This document shows positions 37,448-48,550 of a DNA stretch of 64,000 nucleotides, one piece after another (the stretch's first letter is position 1; every line of letters begins with the position of its first letter). The notes beneath the pieces are model-generated. The model was given only the letters and a program-made list of their open reading frames with translations. It was not told the origin of the DNA and ran no database searches. This DNA comes from Euonymus europaeus (lineage: Eukaryota > Streptophyta > Magnoliopsida > Celastrales > Celastraceae): contig OY756967.1 in assembly GCA_963580455.1 (NCBI GenBank), positions 19,328,022 to 19,392,021 on the forward strand, read 5' to 3'. The translations under genes were made by a program, and so were the position numbers.

Positions 37448-37545
37448 TGGTATCGAAGCCTGGTTGCTCGGTCCAGTTACTTGGGTATGACCTCTACTCC
37501 ACTTGTTGGGTCTGTGGTATAACCCAGCCCACAAGTGCGGGGGAG

Positions 37546-37811
37546 TGTTAGAACTCCCACATCGATAAGATGTGGGAGGTAAACTCCCTTTATTAGGGAG
37601 AAGGCCTACTTCCACTAACAACAAGGCCTTTTCCCTTGTGTGGTGAGTTGGGCCCAAGCCCACTTGCTACACTTGAGGAGGAATAAAGCCGTGCGGGCCC
37701 GTTGTATCCATGTGAACCGGACAACCCATATATGGGCCCGATGTATCCTGTGAACCGGACAACTCAAAACGGACAATATTGTTGATATGTGGGGGTGTGG
37801 AATTTATAACA
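37546..37811 (+). repeat. TRIM right LTR
   Basis: 266 bases, the same length as the left LTR and about 98 percent identical by eye. GTATT follows directly. Confidence 0.9.
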
Positions 37812-37816
37812 GTATT

Positions 37817-39395
37817 CCTTATATTTAAGGTATAATTGTCCATATAATTCATAAAAATAATAATCTACGTGGCATGCATTGGTGAGATAAAAATAAAATT
37901 GACCACAATGAAAGTTTTTGAGTTGTAGAAGAAGACACGATTTGATTCCAAATCCAAACACAAACTGACAAACTAACCGACTTTATTAATCATTTCTTAC
38001 GCCGCGTAAGACGTGGCGCTTTCTCGCATGGGTTTCTTCGCATGCAATTGCTGTCTTTATTATTAATAAAAATTAAAACACCCAAAAATTACCACAATAC
38101 GAGACTCCTCTCTTGTTTTGTTGACGCAAAACTACAAAAACAACATTTATATTTATTTTTATAAAAAATAAAAAATGGGGCGTCATTTTCCCATTGCCCT
38201 AATTTTTCGCTGTCTGTACCTGGTATCTTAGATTGTCTTGATGCCCTTTTTGTCCTTTGAAGACAAGAATAAAAGTAAAAGTTTGCTGGAAGGAGCCATA
38301 AAATCATGCACAAGTTTCCAAATTACCGTCGTCTAGAAACACCATAAAATAAAATCCAGATAGCAATCAACGTATACTCACATTTCTCAGCTGCTTTTGT
38401 TAAAATCTGTGTGTAAAAACTATTAGAATCGCAATTTCTAAAAATATAAATTAATAGCGTTTAATACATGGAATATTAATCCAAAATCTGTCTACAAAAC
38501 TAATAGATTTAAAGCGAGAATTGAATGTGCAAATCTCCTCAAAATGATTTTGTCATCTGCTACTCGATGTCAACGGATTAAATGACAATTGCTTCCCAAA
38601 ATACAATGTTTTGTCTATAACAGTAGACGGCACCGTCAATACTGTTATAATCGAGTAAATTATAGCGCAAATCTATACTCTCTCTCTCAAATCACAATTA
38701 TTTAACTAAAAAGATGCAATGTCTGGTTGATGCTAATCAAGTGAAAGTAACAACACCTTTGTTAGTTGCAGTTGTATACCTGAGTCTTTGGAGACGAAAT
38801 TTTAAATATAGAGACCATCTTTAAAAAATTCCCAGTAAGACCTAAATGAGTTCGGGCTCTATAATATTAATATTTAAAAAAATATATATGGGTCTTAAAA
38901 ATTTGTGGATCTTGAGTGGCGGATCAAGTCATTTGACGCAGAAATTTGGCATCTATGGTAATGGTAGTGTTTTGTATTTTCTCATTGGAAGCCAGTTTTA
39001 TATATATATATATACACATTTGTACGTAGTTACAGTATTGTCCCACTGTTGGTGATGTGATTCTTCTTCTTTTTCCCTACAAGAATCCAATAATTAGAAA
39101 CATTGAAGCAGCCGATTTCTCATATGTAATCACCACAAAATTGAAAAGCTAGAAGGCCCTGAGCTTTCTGTATACATCATGATCACGGAGACAATGGATC
39201 CTGTATTGAAAGAGAGAAATCAAAACCCATTGAAATACCAAAATACCCCAGTTTTTCCCCCTAAAATAGTAAAATTACAGAATTCAATCACAACAGTAAG
39301 GGAAAAACGTGGGTATTTTGGATAATATCCGACAAATCTCAAAACAAATTAAAGACAGATAAACAAATTAATGGAGGTCATGAACAGTAGTGGTG
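37817..39395. other. Intergenic region downstream of the CLE gene
   Basis: AT-rich sequence with no recognisable gene; it includes the 3' flank of the CLE gene and a short TA repeat at 39000-39015. Confidence 0.5.
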
Positions 39396-39662
39396 CTAGT
39401 TGTGGAGAGGATCTGGACTACTGGGGACTCTTCTTTTGTTCTCTTCAAATCCTCTCTGGGTTTTGTCGAAACTAAAAGCTCTCCCATGAAACATCTCTTC
39501 TGGGCTCTTGTTATTGCCATCTTTCACATGCATCATGGTGTTCCGCGGAACCCGTATTGCCCCTGCTTTGCATTTGCAGCAGATCCAAATTTGTGACCCA
39601 AAAATCACCAGAAGCATCACTAAAGATGAGTATATGATTCTCCTTCCAAAAGCAAACGACAT
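39396..39662 (-). CDS. CLE: CLE signalling-peptide precursor
   Basis: Secreted precursor of a CLAVATA3/ESR-related hormone perceived by leucine-rich-repeat receptor kinases at the cell surface. Intronless, 88 residues from the ATG at 39662 (MSFAFGRRIIYSS); the frame is open a few codons further 5' but only with GTG. Residues about 8-30 are a hydrophobic signal peptide, then a GAIRV segment and a variable linker. The C-terminal dodecapeptide is RRVPSSPDPLHN, with the family's Arg1, Pro4, Pro7, Pro9, His11 and Asn12 and Ser replacing the usual Gly6. The same position is also non-Gly in Arabidopsis CLE27 (RIVPSCPDPLHN as I recall), and the AGAIR segment also recalls CLE27. The dodecapeptide ends exactly at the stop codon. 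Confidence 0.9.
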   Translation of the reverse strand: MSFAFGRRIIYSSLVMLLVIFGSQIWICCKCKAGAIRVPRNTMMHVKDGNNKSPEEMFHGRAFSFDKTQRGFEENKRRVPSSPDPLHN

Positions 39663-39780
39663 CGCTGGGAAATCCACATAAAAGCTATATCAAACTCGGA
39701 CACCCTCTCTTCTCTCTCCCTCTTTATGGCCAAAACGATAAATTCTACACAACCTTTGACCATTAGCTGATCGAACTCAG

Positions 39781-39786
39781 TTATTT

Positions 39787-39857
<71 letters not shown>
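39781..39857 (-). promoter_or_regulatory. TATA box and GA-repeat promoter of the CLE gene
   Basis: On the - strand, about 33 GA units (39791-39857) run directly into TATAAATAA (39781-39789), about 120 bases upstream of the CLE ATG. GA/CT repeats next to TATA boxes are bound by GAGA-binding (BBR/BPC) factors in plants, so this is a likely core promoter. The repeat is also a highly mutable microsatellite. Confidence 0.65.
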
Positions 39858-39860
<3 letters not shown>

Positions 39861-40243
39861 CGTATGTCTCCGTGTCTGTATGTTCAAATATATTTTTGCC
39901 TAACGAAAGGAGAGAGGAAGCGATAGATGGAGACTCACGACTCACGAGCCATGCCCCACCATCCCAGCCCTCCCACACTGGCCCCACGTGACCATAAATA
40001 TAGAATACACTAAGGCTATTTTTTCATTTCTTCATATACTGAGACGTGGTTCTATGCTAAAATTATAAGAGTGCAATTTAGAGGTCAGGTATGAGTTTGT
40101 ATATTTAATTTTAAAAAAAAACATTTCCATATATTTTGTAGAATTAAGGTCGATATATATTTTATCTGTTTTTGATATGTCCATCGCAAGAGATTTGTAA
40201 TGTTGTTTACTAATATTGTACATACTAAAGTCTTAACTTAGTA

Positions 40244-40656
40244 CAGTGAAATCTCTATATAGGAATAACTTTCATATAGTCATATAAAATTATGATCCCA
40301 ACTTGGGTAGGTTATAAATTAGAATAAACTGTATATTATAATAAGTTTCAATTTTATTTTTTAGGTCTCGTCTAAAAAAACTTGCCTCCACATAATAATA
40401 ATTATTTTTATATTATAATATATATATACACTATATTATATTAAAGGCTGAAGATGAAATAAAATATTTATTTAAAATTGTTTTGGTTGTGTTATACATT
40501 GAATTTGACATGTTTCATTAAATAATTTTATCTTCATAGTTTATACCACTTGCCGTAAAGATAATTAAGTCAAAATAGCTTTTATAATTATATTCTCCTC
40601 ACAATAATAAATTTTTGATCCACCATTATATGATTATGATGTAGAAAATTTTACTG
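40244..40656. mobile_element. Tc1/mariner-type MITE
   Basis: The left end CAGTGAAATCTCTATAT and the right end, on the other strand, CAGTAAAATTTTCTA form imperfect inverted repeats, flanked by TA at 40242-40243 and 40657-40658. The interior is AT-rich without transposase. Length 413 bp. The end sequence is widespread in plant mariner-derived elements. Confidence 0.7.
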
Positions 40657-42369
40657 TATTTAAGAGAAATTTTTTATACACTAAATTGATTCGATATTTA
40701 ACTTAAATATCATGTAATTTTGGTTGGGGCGGAACCAAACAATCCATGCCCTCGGAATATCAATAGAATATTAGTCGCAAGTTATGCGACCTAACAACAA
40801 GGAGTATAAAGTGTTCAGAAGTTGCACAAATTGCATGAACAACGCCTTCGACATGTGTCGAACTTGTCATCTCCCTACTTTTGAGAAGCCTCAGCTCATT
40901 TTGACTTACCGTTGAGCCATATGTCTTGGGGTGCACACACACTAAACATTCCTCAAGTATATCACGGTTATTAGTTTTTTACTAGTTGGAGACTCAAGAT
41001 AATTCATATATTAAGTAGATTCTTATTAAAAATTATGTCTAGGCCAAAATGGTACGTAATAATATCACCTGATTAATTCTAGAAGAATGCAATTAAAAAA
41101 TAAGAATAATTGACAAAATTTTAAATCATTTTGAACCCTATCCTGATTATCATTTCTAATTACATACAATAGAGCACAACAATTTCAATTAATTAATGTG
41201 GGTAACATTTCCCCAATTAGTAAATAGTAACAGTAATAGTAATAGGAATGTATGTGAGGTAGTGTGAATATTATTATATTTTAAAATAAAACAAGGGATT
41301 CGGTGGAGGGTGGCCGGGAATCTCGTGGCCATGCTGGAAGGGAGATGTTGATGATAGTCCCTGTTGTTTAACGTATGTAACAAGGAAAATGTGTCCCAAT
41401 TAATCTAAACTATTCCGTACTTGTTGCCTTTTCGATGCAGTTAATAACAAATTAAACTGATCCTCAGGATCGGCCCTGGCTAATCATTTTGGTGTTCAAA
41501 ATTGCACAGTAAAGCAGTATCCTATCTTGAAAAAAAAGAGTCAGAAAGATAGAAATAATGACAAATTCATCGACAATCTCACTCAAACATCCATCAACAA
41601 TATATATATTAAAAAAAAGAGAGTGGAGAGAGGAGAGGGAGAAGGAAAATTATGATTTTTTTTCTTTCTATTAAGCCTATAATGTATTGTAGATTTTGAA
41701 TTGCACTAACGAGTTGAGTAATAAACAAATTTAAAAATTTAGTACTCAGAGTCAATTTGGTGTCCAAAATCCTAACTTTGGTTGCTTCACCAAGGGCCAA
41801 GGGCCGGCTTTACTGATGCTAAGAAGAAGGTGAAGTACAATTTCTACTTAGATGTGGACCATATCAACGGACAACGGATTTGATTGTCATGTACAATTTC
41901 ACAGGAAGTAGGGTTGATGTATGAGAGAACTTTAAGGCATTTTGCAGATATCATGTGGAAGCTTTAAATAATTCACAAAACCAGTTTTTTATATATATTT
42001 CTTACCCAAACTATGCCGTAAATGAGAGCCTTGTGGAGAGGAGAGAAGTTTTAACTTCTTTGCATGATAAGACTTTTTGTCATTCTCTGGATGTCTTTTC
42101 CTACTACAATTTGGTTTTTTTCGTTCTCTATAAAACTTGTAATCCTCACAATCTCTACTGAAAACGACATCATAATTTTGAATCCTTAAATATAAATTTA
42201 AAATATTTTATCTTAATTTTTATTATTTATTTAATTTTTATTTAACACAAATGATATATTGTTGAACTCATAATTTCGATCAGATTATATTGATAACTTT
42301 TTAAAATAAAATAATTTGCTTTACTTCTTTAAAACTCATTTACAACGCGATCCGCTGTAAAATTTTTAT

Positions 42370-42402
42370 AGCATACCCCGACGTCCCGGGCAAGCACCTA
42401 GT
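42370..42402 (+). mobile_element. Possible Helitron 3' end
   Basis: A short CCCG/CGGG stem is followed 7 bases later by CTAGT, the Helitron CTRRT terminus. The base after it is G rather than the expected T, and no 5' end was found. Confidence 0.25.
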
Positions 42403-43262
42403 GTTAACATTTTAAACGTTATTAACCAACATATATGGTAGACACCTTTAAAAAACTATTAAGCAAAGCCACATATTCACATTTCAGACGGGTCTCGTTT
42501 ATTTAGCAAACGGATTCGCTTGTGAAAAATATGACTATATGAGGTCCAATGAACTTCTGAATCCTAGGCCCGCACACGATTTTCACATGTTATTCAAAGG
42601 CCACAAGGCCCACAACTAATAAATAGAACAGTAATGCTAGAGATTTTAGTGATTTTCATCCCAAAAATATTCTAATATTATGTGACATTCATTCATTTGG
42701 TATAATGACAATATAGCAAAGAATTCACTGAAAATTACACCCAATAAATAAATTACACATATGGTTGAGATAAAAATTATCGAGATCTTTATATTTTTAT
42801 ATTTTTGTAAATACAATGACCCTAGTATTTCACAAAGAGACAAAGAAAACCACCCAAAGTCCAAAAAAACTACAACCCACTACCCCTCTCCTCATCTCCT
42901 ATATATAGACACATACAAGGCCAATATATATATAAAAACAGGAGAACCCTCGATCGATCGCTAGCTCGCTGGGTTGCTACTTTTGCCGGAGACACGACCA
43001 ACTGGTAAACTTCAATAATCTTCTCATATACTAATATTGTTTCTTTTCTGTTGTACAAGCTTGTTAAGTTTTTCCTCAACCTCATATTTTCAAGAGTAGA
43101 ATCTAACAATATTGTATTTTTATAATTCATTATGCATCACACATTATTTATAATTCATTATCCATATAAATTAAATATATAAATAAATATATTTTCTTTA
43201 ATAATTCATTGCCCATTACACCTTATTTTATAATTATTAATACTATATAATTATATAATTGA

Positions 43263-43425
43263 TTTCAAAATCGTAACCGAACTGGACCAAACCGTTAAAA
43301 CCGATTAACCAAATTAACAGTTAACCAAAAATATGGTTCGATTTCGATTTCAACTTTTTCAAAACCGTTACTTCCAATTTTAGTTTCGGTTTGGGGTCCA
43401 ACCGGATTGTGCACACACCTACTTC
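43263..43425. repeat. AACCG-rich repeat fragment
   Basis: Repeated AACCGnnnn units, including ACCAAACCGTTAAAACCG and GGTCCAACCGGATTGTG, end in TGTGCACACACCTAC. This matches the style of a common plant TIR element that starts TAGGNGTGTGCACGGTT. Only one end is clear. Confidence 0.45.
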
Positions 43426-46030
43426 CCATATATATGTGTATATAAATACACACATAACACAACCACGGCTATCTCAGTTTGTACACAAAGAAGAAGCTCG
43501 ATCAGAAAACAAATTAAAATCAAGTGATCAACCTAAACAGGCTAAACTCCATAACACGATAGGCATGGAAAAGGTTTGGCTCTCTCTTTCAGCTTTTATA
43601 GTTTCCTTTCATTGCAATTTCAGTTCTGTCCAACATATGGTGCTTGATTAATTGGATTATACTCTGGGTTTTGCTATAATTAATATATATATATATATAT
43701 CTTCTTTGAAGCCAAAGTTGATGGATGATCAAGATCAAGGGGAGGCCAAGAAGAAGATGTTGTAACTGATCTCACACAATCAAGAACACCCAAGCATAAG
43801 AAATCAGTAAAAGAAAAATTGAACACAGTGATTTTACGTGATTCAGTCATAATGTGTCTACGTCCACGGAGGAGCTCTTGATTCCTTTTACTATGAGAAA
43901 AACGGCATAGCCGGTACAATACTCAATATAGGGCTTATATAACCAAATGTCTCCCCACGAAGCCTTCATATTTACCAATGATATTTAATGTCCAGTCCTT
44001 TAACACAATGAGCCACATCATAATTCAACAGAAGACTCTAGATTTGGAATCCAAAGAAGGAGCGATCAAAGAATGCACGGCTAAGATAGCTCTAATTACA
44101 TGGCTGAATGCTTCTGGAAGAAGATCAGGTAGACATAAATTGAGCACAAACCTAGGTCATTGTTCATGCAAGAAATTGACAATCAGAGATGTGCATATCT
44201 ATTGCATTGGGATGTTTGAGAATAGGTTCGTTAAGTATGCAGGTAGATTTACATGGTTCACCTTGAGGGCCTATGTTTACGGTGCAAAACTAGTAGACAT
44301 TTTCATTTATCCGTTTCATGATACAATCAAGATAGAGTACAATACTTGCCAAGCTCCATCTATTGTTGACAACACTCATATTTATTTTTGTTTGAGATGG
44401 TTTAAGTCGGTTGACAGTACATAGTTAGAGTGGTTATAAATAGTTTTATGGAAGTTTCGTATCCAGTGTATATAAAAAATGAATGTCTCACGAATGCTCC
44501 ACAACAGGCCACGTAACATTAAAGAGAGAGAAAATAAAATATAATAATTATTAATTATTAATTATTAAAAAAATACAATTCAATGGTTATTTAATATGAG
44601 AAACCCTTCAATATTCCTTTTTTTATAACAAAAATAATAAAATTCCACCTAGGATTCAAGAGTTGTAAGTCAATAACTTAAATTAACATTACAAAAATTA
44701 ATAATTATATGAGAAGCCTCTTGATATTCCTTTTGTTATAACAAAAATGAGAAGATGTCACGTAAGATTCAAGCGACATCCACAAGTTAAAAATTAATTT
44801 TCATAAATTAAAAAAAAACTAGAGAAAACAACACATGTAAAAACCTAGAGATAAATGCACATGAAAAATTAATTAGCTTTTTAAATAAATAGAAAAAGAA
44901 TTTAATTCTTCTATTTATTAAAAATAATTTTAATAATAAATACAGTGTGATTATTGAATAGTTTCATAAAGAATAAAAATAAACAATATTCAAAGAAGAG
45001 ACATACGATTAACCTAATTATTCCACCTATTGTAATTAAATAATAAATTGAACAATATAAAACAAAAAAATTATATTAGTAAGAAAAACGAGTGAACAAC
45101 TATATTTTAATTTTTTTAAAGCGACATGTACAATGTCTTTTAAAAAATTTAAAATGGACACATTCGAATTAAAAAATTATGTTGATAGGAGTGTTGGTTG
45201 CTTAGGACCAACTTTTTCCTAACTAAAACGACCATATGAGCCCCCAAATTGGTCTAACATTATGTAATACACGCTAATGATGACTTATCTTCAGGTGTAG
45301 AGTGAAAAATAAAACAAATTTAAGCAAAAAATGTAGCGAGAACAATATTTCCTACATCAATAATGAAAACCATACCCGTCCAAAAAAATTTGAGCATGCA
45401 TATTTGAACAAAATTACCCTTTGGACATCATGATTGAAACGTTTTGATCGTTTGTGACTAAAATAGAGCATGACCTATTTTTGATAACAAAATATTGTAT
45501 TAGCCTATTAAAAAAACAAGACATGAAAATAGGCCACGATCGCTAGCGTCACTCTTGATATTGATGTTTAAAACTACTACTCCTAAATATAAAAAAGGAA
45601 AGAATAAAATAACGGTGCTTATATTTTGCTCAACCTAGGTGTGTGCTCATTGTTCAAACAAACAGTCAAAAAGATAACTCCTAACTTAATTTTAAACCAA
45701 GTATAATATATCACAACAAAATAATAAATTAAAGAGCCAACATTCAATATTATTTAAAAGAACACTTTAACAAATATAAATATTAATTAACATCGTGCTT
45801 GCATGTAAATATAAATGTGGATACTTTTATAAAATGTATAATGTAAAAAGGAAATAAATTATCTTCATAACAAATATAAGTCAAGATCACGAGAAACAAA
45901 TTTCATAAACATAAGGTGCATATAAGTTACATATCAATTTAAATTTATGTGTAAAATTTTGATAGAAGATATAATTTTGAAGAAAAAAAAATGATATGAA
46001 CAATAAAAAACACTCTTCAAAACCAAAAAA

Positions 46031-46058
46031 ACCCGCAAAACGGGAGCATACAACTAGT
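46031..46058 (+). mobile_element. Probable Helitron 3' terminus
   Basis: A hairpin CCCG-CAAAA-CGGG (46032-46044) is followed 9 bases later by CTAGT and then T, which fits the Helitron 3' end (hairpin, CTRRT, insertion between A and T). The 5' end (TC after A) could not be fixed in the AT-rich DNA upstream, so the length is unknown. Confidence 0.45.
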
Positions 46059-46412
46059 TGAATGAGAATCCCCATAAGAAATAAGCCAATTCAAAAGAGC
46101 TATGACATGAACATGACATTACACATCACTCTTTTTAGACAAAGCCCAAGTTCAACTGAAAATTTGTCAAAGGACTTAATATAACTCTGGATCCAAATGC
46201 CAAGGCCCATAGTAAAACAATAACGACCCAAGTCACCTTTAGATTAGTCTAATAATCTAGTCTTGTCTAGCATATAGTGGTGGTCAATGTTGGCCTGTAG
46301 CTGAGATTGTGCCACCAAATTAATGAAAATCATCAATGGCTAGGATTCGAGTAAATCAAAACGCAAGCGTTTTGAAAGATTCGAGGCAGTCACACGTAAG
46401 AAACTTTCTTAT

Positions 46413-46524
46413 ATATCTTTTAATGAATAAAAAACTTAGAAATAAAAGTCAAACCTTTACGACGCTCTCTATTTATCTTTTTGTAAATAAAAACATTGAA
46501 ATAAAAGTCAAACCTTTACGACGC
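46413..46524 (+). repeat. Direct repeat, two copies, about 57-base spacing
   Basis: AAATAAAAGTCAAACCTTT followed by ACGACGC occurs at about 46440-46466 and 46499-46524, each preceded by a similar AATAAAAA segment. Confidence 0.8.
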
Positions 46525-46599
46525 ACCCAAAATAGAGAGATGGATGAGAGTTTCGGAATTTTCATATCCACTTTATAAGTAGAAGAGATCAAAACAGAT

Positions 46600-47575
46600 G
46601 TGATCCGTTTGGATCAGAGTATGTTGATAGAGTATAAGCTCTCGTAAAACGTAAAAGCTGAGAGTGTCTGAGAGTGGTTTTTTTAGGGAGCGTAAATGTT
46701 CTCTTTCACTTGAAAATTGAAATATGTCTTGTAGAATATAAGTTATCGTAAAATATAAAAATAAAATATAAAAATTGAGTGTGTGAGAAAATATACATTA
46801 ACATCTAAACAGGAGCTCAGTGATTGAATTCTCTGTTCTTTCTTAAATGGATCTGGGTACTCGTGTTAACGTCAGTGACGGGCGCCGTAGAATGCTCGAT
46901 AAATATGGAGGAAAGCAAATCTTACGGAGATCTCCTGCAGAAGTTCGGCGCATACTGGTCCAGCATAGCTGCGGTGATCGAAGGGCTGGCATCCCGTTCA
47001 ATCTTTTCAATCAATTTTTATTCAACACCGCCCTAAAAAAACAGTGTCGATCACACGCTACATCAATGATCCAAAAGGCCGTCCAACTAGTCATGAAAAA
47101 ATATCTATGATCTTTTATGGCTAATTTATAATGTCAAAAGCTGACAGATCTCGATGTGATGCAGGATACAAGGAAAGGATGCCCACTGACTGACTCATCA
47201 GCAGGCATGCCGGCAGCCGATTATTTGCGTGATTCATAAGCAAGGACTAGAAACCCAAACACAATTACTCTTGAAAGGTCCAATAAGTGACAAGGAAAGA
47301 ACAACAGACAAAAAAGCAAAGAAAAAACGAAAACATGAAACTTTTATTTACATTCGAAATTAATACTTGGATGACTCACACAGCAACTGGCTTTTGTACA
47401 AATTTGAACAGTTGCCTCAAAAAGGAAAACAAAACCAAAAAACTACCGTCCTCACTCGAAACCATTTCACACTACTGGGGATGGATTGAAACCGTTGTTT
47501 CGGAAGCCCAAACACAATCCCCTCTTTATACCTAGTACTCATATTTTTGGAGAATTTCATTCACTATACACATGA
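46600..47575. other. Intergenic region with a MITE-like segment and an unassigned open frame
   Basis: 46600-46815 looks like a MITE: it starts ATCCGTTTGGATCAG, ends ACATCTAAACAGG, and shares a stretch with 61536-61584. 46847-47110 is an ATG-initiated 87-codon frame (MDLGTRVNVSDGRRRMLD); the overlapping frame contains MEESKSYGDLLQKFGAYWSS. Neither matches a family I know, and they may be a captured gene fragment. 47340-47575 is likely 3' flank of the - strand gene. Confidence 0.4.
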
Positions 47576-47751
47576 TTATGACACAGAGAACCCTTCAAAC
47601 ATATTTACACCGTTAAAGGATCTTTGCTTGTTTCCCTCTATTGAGAATTTCAAAACTCCTCTACTTGTATCAAACTCTCCTGTTACAGCGACTCCAAATG
47701 ACTTCGTATCAGCTCCTTGTTGACTATATACTTGCATGATAGAAATAGATT

Positions 47752-48521
47752 CTACGCAAGTGCAGGGATGCTGCAATTGCGCCCATCCCTGTCCAAGCAA
47801 TTAAACCCCTCGACTCTCACCGCTGGCTTGGTTCCAAAATTTGCCCGAATGCAACCTCCATTCCTTGAAGATGATGGAGAAGACTGACCAGATGGAGGTG
47901 CAATCGGCGACAACGAAGAAAATGGGGTGATCTTTTCATCCCCAAATCGTGCATCTTGTATTAATGGGTTAGCTACTCTGCTCGGCGGAGACCCACAAAA
48001 AAATGGGGGCGACGAGACTACTTGTGTTGGTGAAGACAATTCCACACCATAACCACCCTGTAACCACAAATACACAAATATTCCTATCAATATCGACCAA
48101 CAAAGTGAATAGATAAAAAAAAATTAAAAAAAAATTACTCAAGTACACTAATGGAAGGGGTCGCATCATCCTAGAACACAATAAACAAAACAAAACAAAC
48201 TATGGTGACTCAGGAATTGTTGAGGTGACCCATTCAATCGACCATTTATTTCCAGATCTAGCTCTTGGCTTAGTTTGTTTAAGTCCATACCATTCTTCAG
48301 ACCACGGATATTCTAGATTTAGTTCCAACCAACGATCGTCATATGTTCAAAACAAAGAATCACACCTTTGTAAGGATGATTTCCAAAAAGGTATCACTGG
48401 CGGTATCGCTGGCGTTCAAGAGACCTAGACGACGCGGTTTAGGGCACACAACGGATGCTAAGGAGCCCCGATAGTCCTCACCGGTTGCACAGACGCTTTG
48501 TTGGATGGCACAGTGATTCAT
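47752..48521 (-). CDS. Small plant-specific protein of unknown function
   Basis: Two coding exons on the - strand: 48521-48366 (52 residues, MNHCAIQQSV...VVCPKPRRLGLLN...FLEIILTK) and 48057-47752 (101 residues, GGYGVELSSP...SIPALA), with donor AAAG/GTGTGA and acceptor TTACAG. They total 153 residues. The start codon lies in an exon whose acceptor is TTTCTACAG at 48551; a leader exon probably ends at 49116 (CAAG/GTAATC). The protein is Ser/Pro-rich and has conserved blocks I associate with a small land-plant family annotated only as unknown (Arabidopsis At1g13390/At1g68490, from memory): VVCPKPRR, SPPFFCGSPPSRVANPLIQD, RANFGTKPAVRVEGF and CLDRDGRNCSIPALA. Relative to my memory of the family, part of exon 1 between LLN and LEIILTK is missing and replaced by a 12-base tandem duplication (ASDTASDT). 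No signal peptide or membrane segment. Confidence 0.75.
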
Positions 48522-48550
48522 CTTTTTCTTCGATCTCTACTACCAAAAGC

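Larger units (their letters stand above)
37182..37811 (+). mobile_element. TRIM (terminal-repeat retrotransposon in miniature), complete
   Basis: Two 266-base LTRs (37182-37447 and 37546-37811) begin TGTTAGAACTCCCACATCG and end TTTATAACA, with the canonical TG...CA termini, and differ at about five positions. The 98-base interior starts with a primer-binding site TGGTATCGAAGCC, a two-base variant of the initiator tRNA-Met complement, and ends with a purine tract GTGCGGGGGAG. GTATT flanks the element on both sides (37177-37181, 37812-37816). It has no coding capacity, so it must be moved by proteins from other LTR elements. I see no 5S rRNA-like segment in the LTR, so it is probably not Cassandra. 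Confidence 0.93.
39900..43960. other. AT-rich intergenic region with several small elements
   Basis: It holds a mariner-type MITE (40244-40656), a possible Helitron 3' end near 42402, an AACCG-rich element near 43263-43425 and TA repeats. Around 43420-43600 there is a TATA-like TATAAATA and a leader-like stretch before ATG 43565, but the frame gives only 28 residues (MEKVWLSLSAF...), so it may be a truncated first exon. About 43770-43990 resembles LTR-type repeat sequence (TTACGTGATTCAG, TACGTCCACGGAG). I find no supported gene. Confidence 0.45.
43961..46599. other. Very AT-rich region without a supported gene
   Basis: An open frame of 148 codons at 43978-44424 begins MIFNVQSFNTMSHIII; it has no recognisable domain and no homologue I can name, and the flanks look repetitive. 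44430-46030 is strongly AT-rich. A Helitron-like 3' end is at 46031-46058. Two direct repeats with a spacing of about 60 bases are at 46413-46524. Confidence 0.4.

Noticed and set aside
37182..37811. Cassandra-type TRIM
   Set aside because: No 5S rRNA-like promoter segment is visible in the LTRs.
39663..39677. CLE frame starting at 39677
   Set aside because: That codon is GTG; the ATG at 39662 gives a normal-length signal peptide.
43978..44424. 148-codon open frame as a real gene
   Set aside because: Starts with ATA rather than a supported ATG context, shows no recognisable family, and lies among repeats; kept only as a remark in the region entry.
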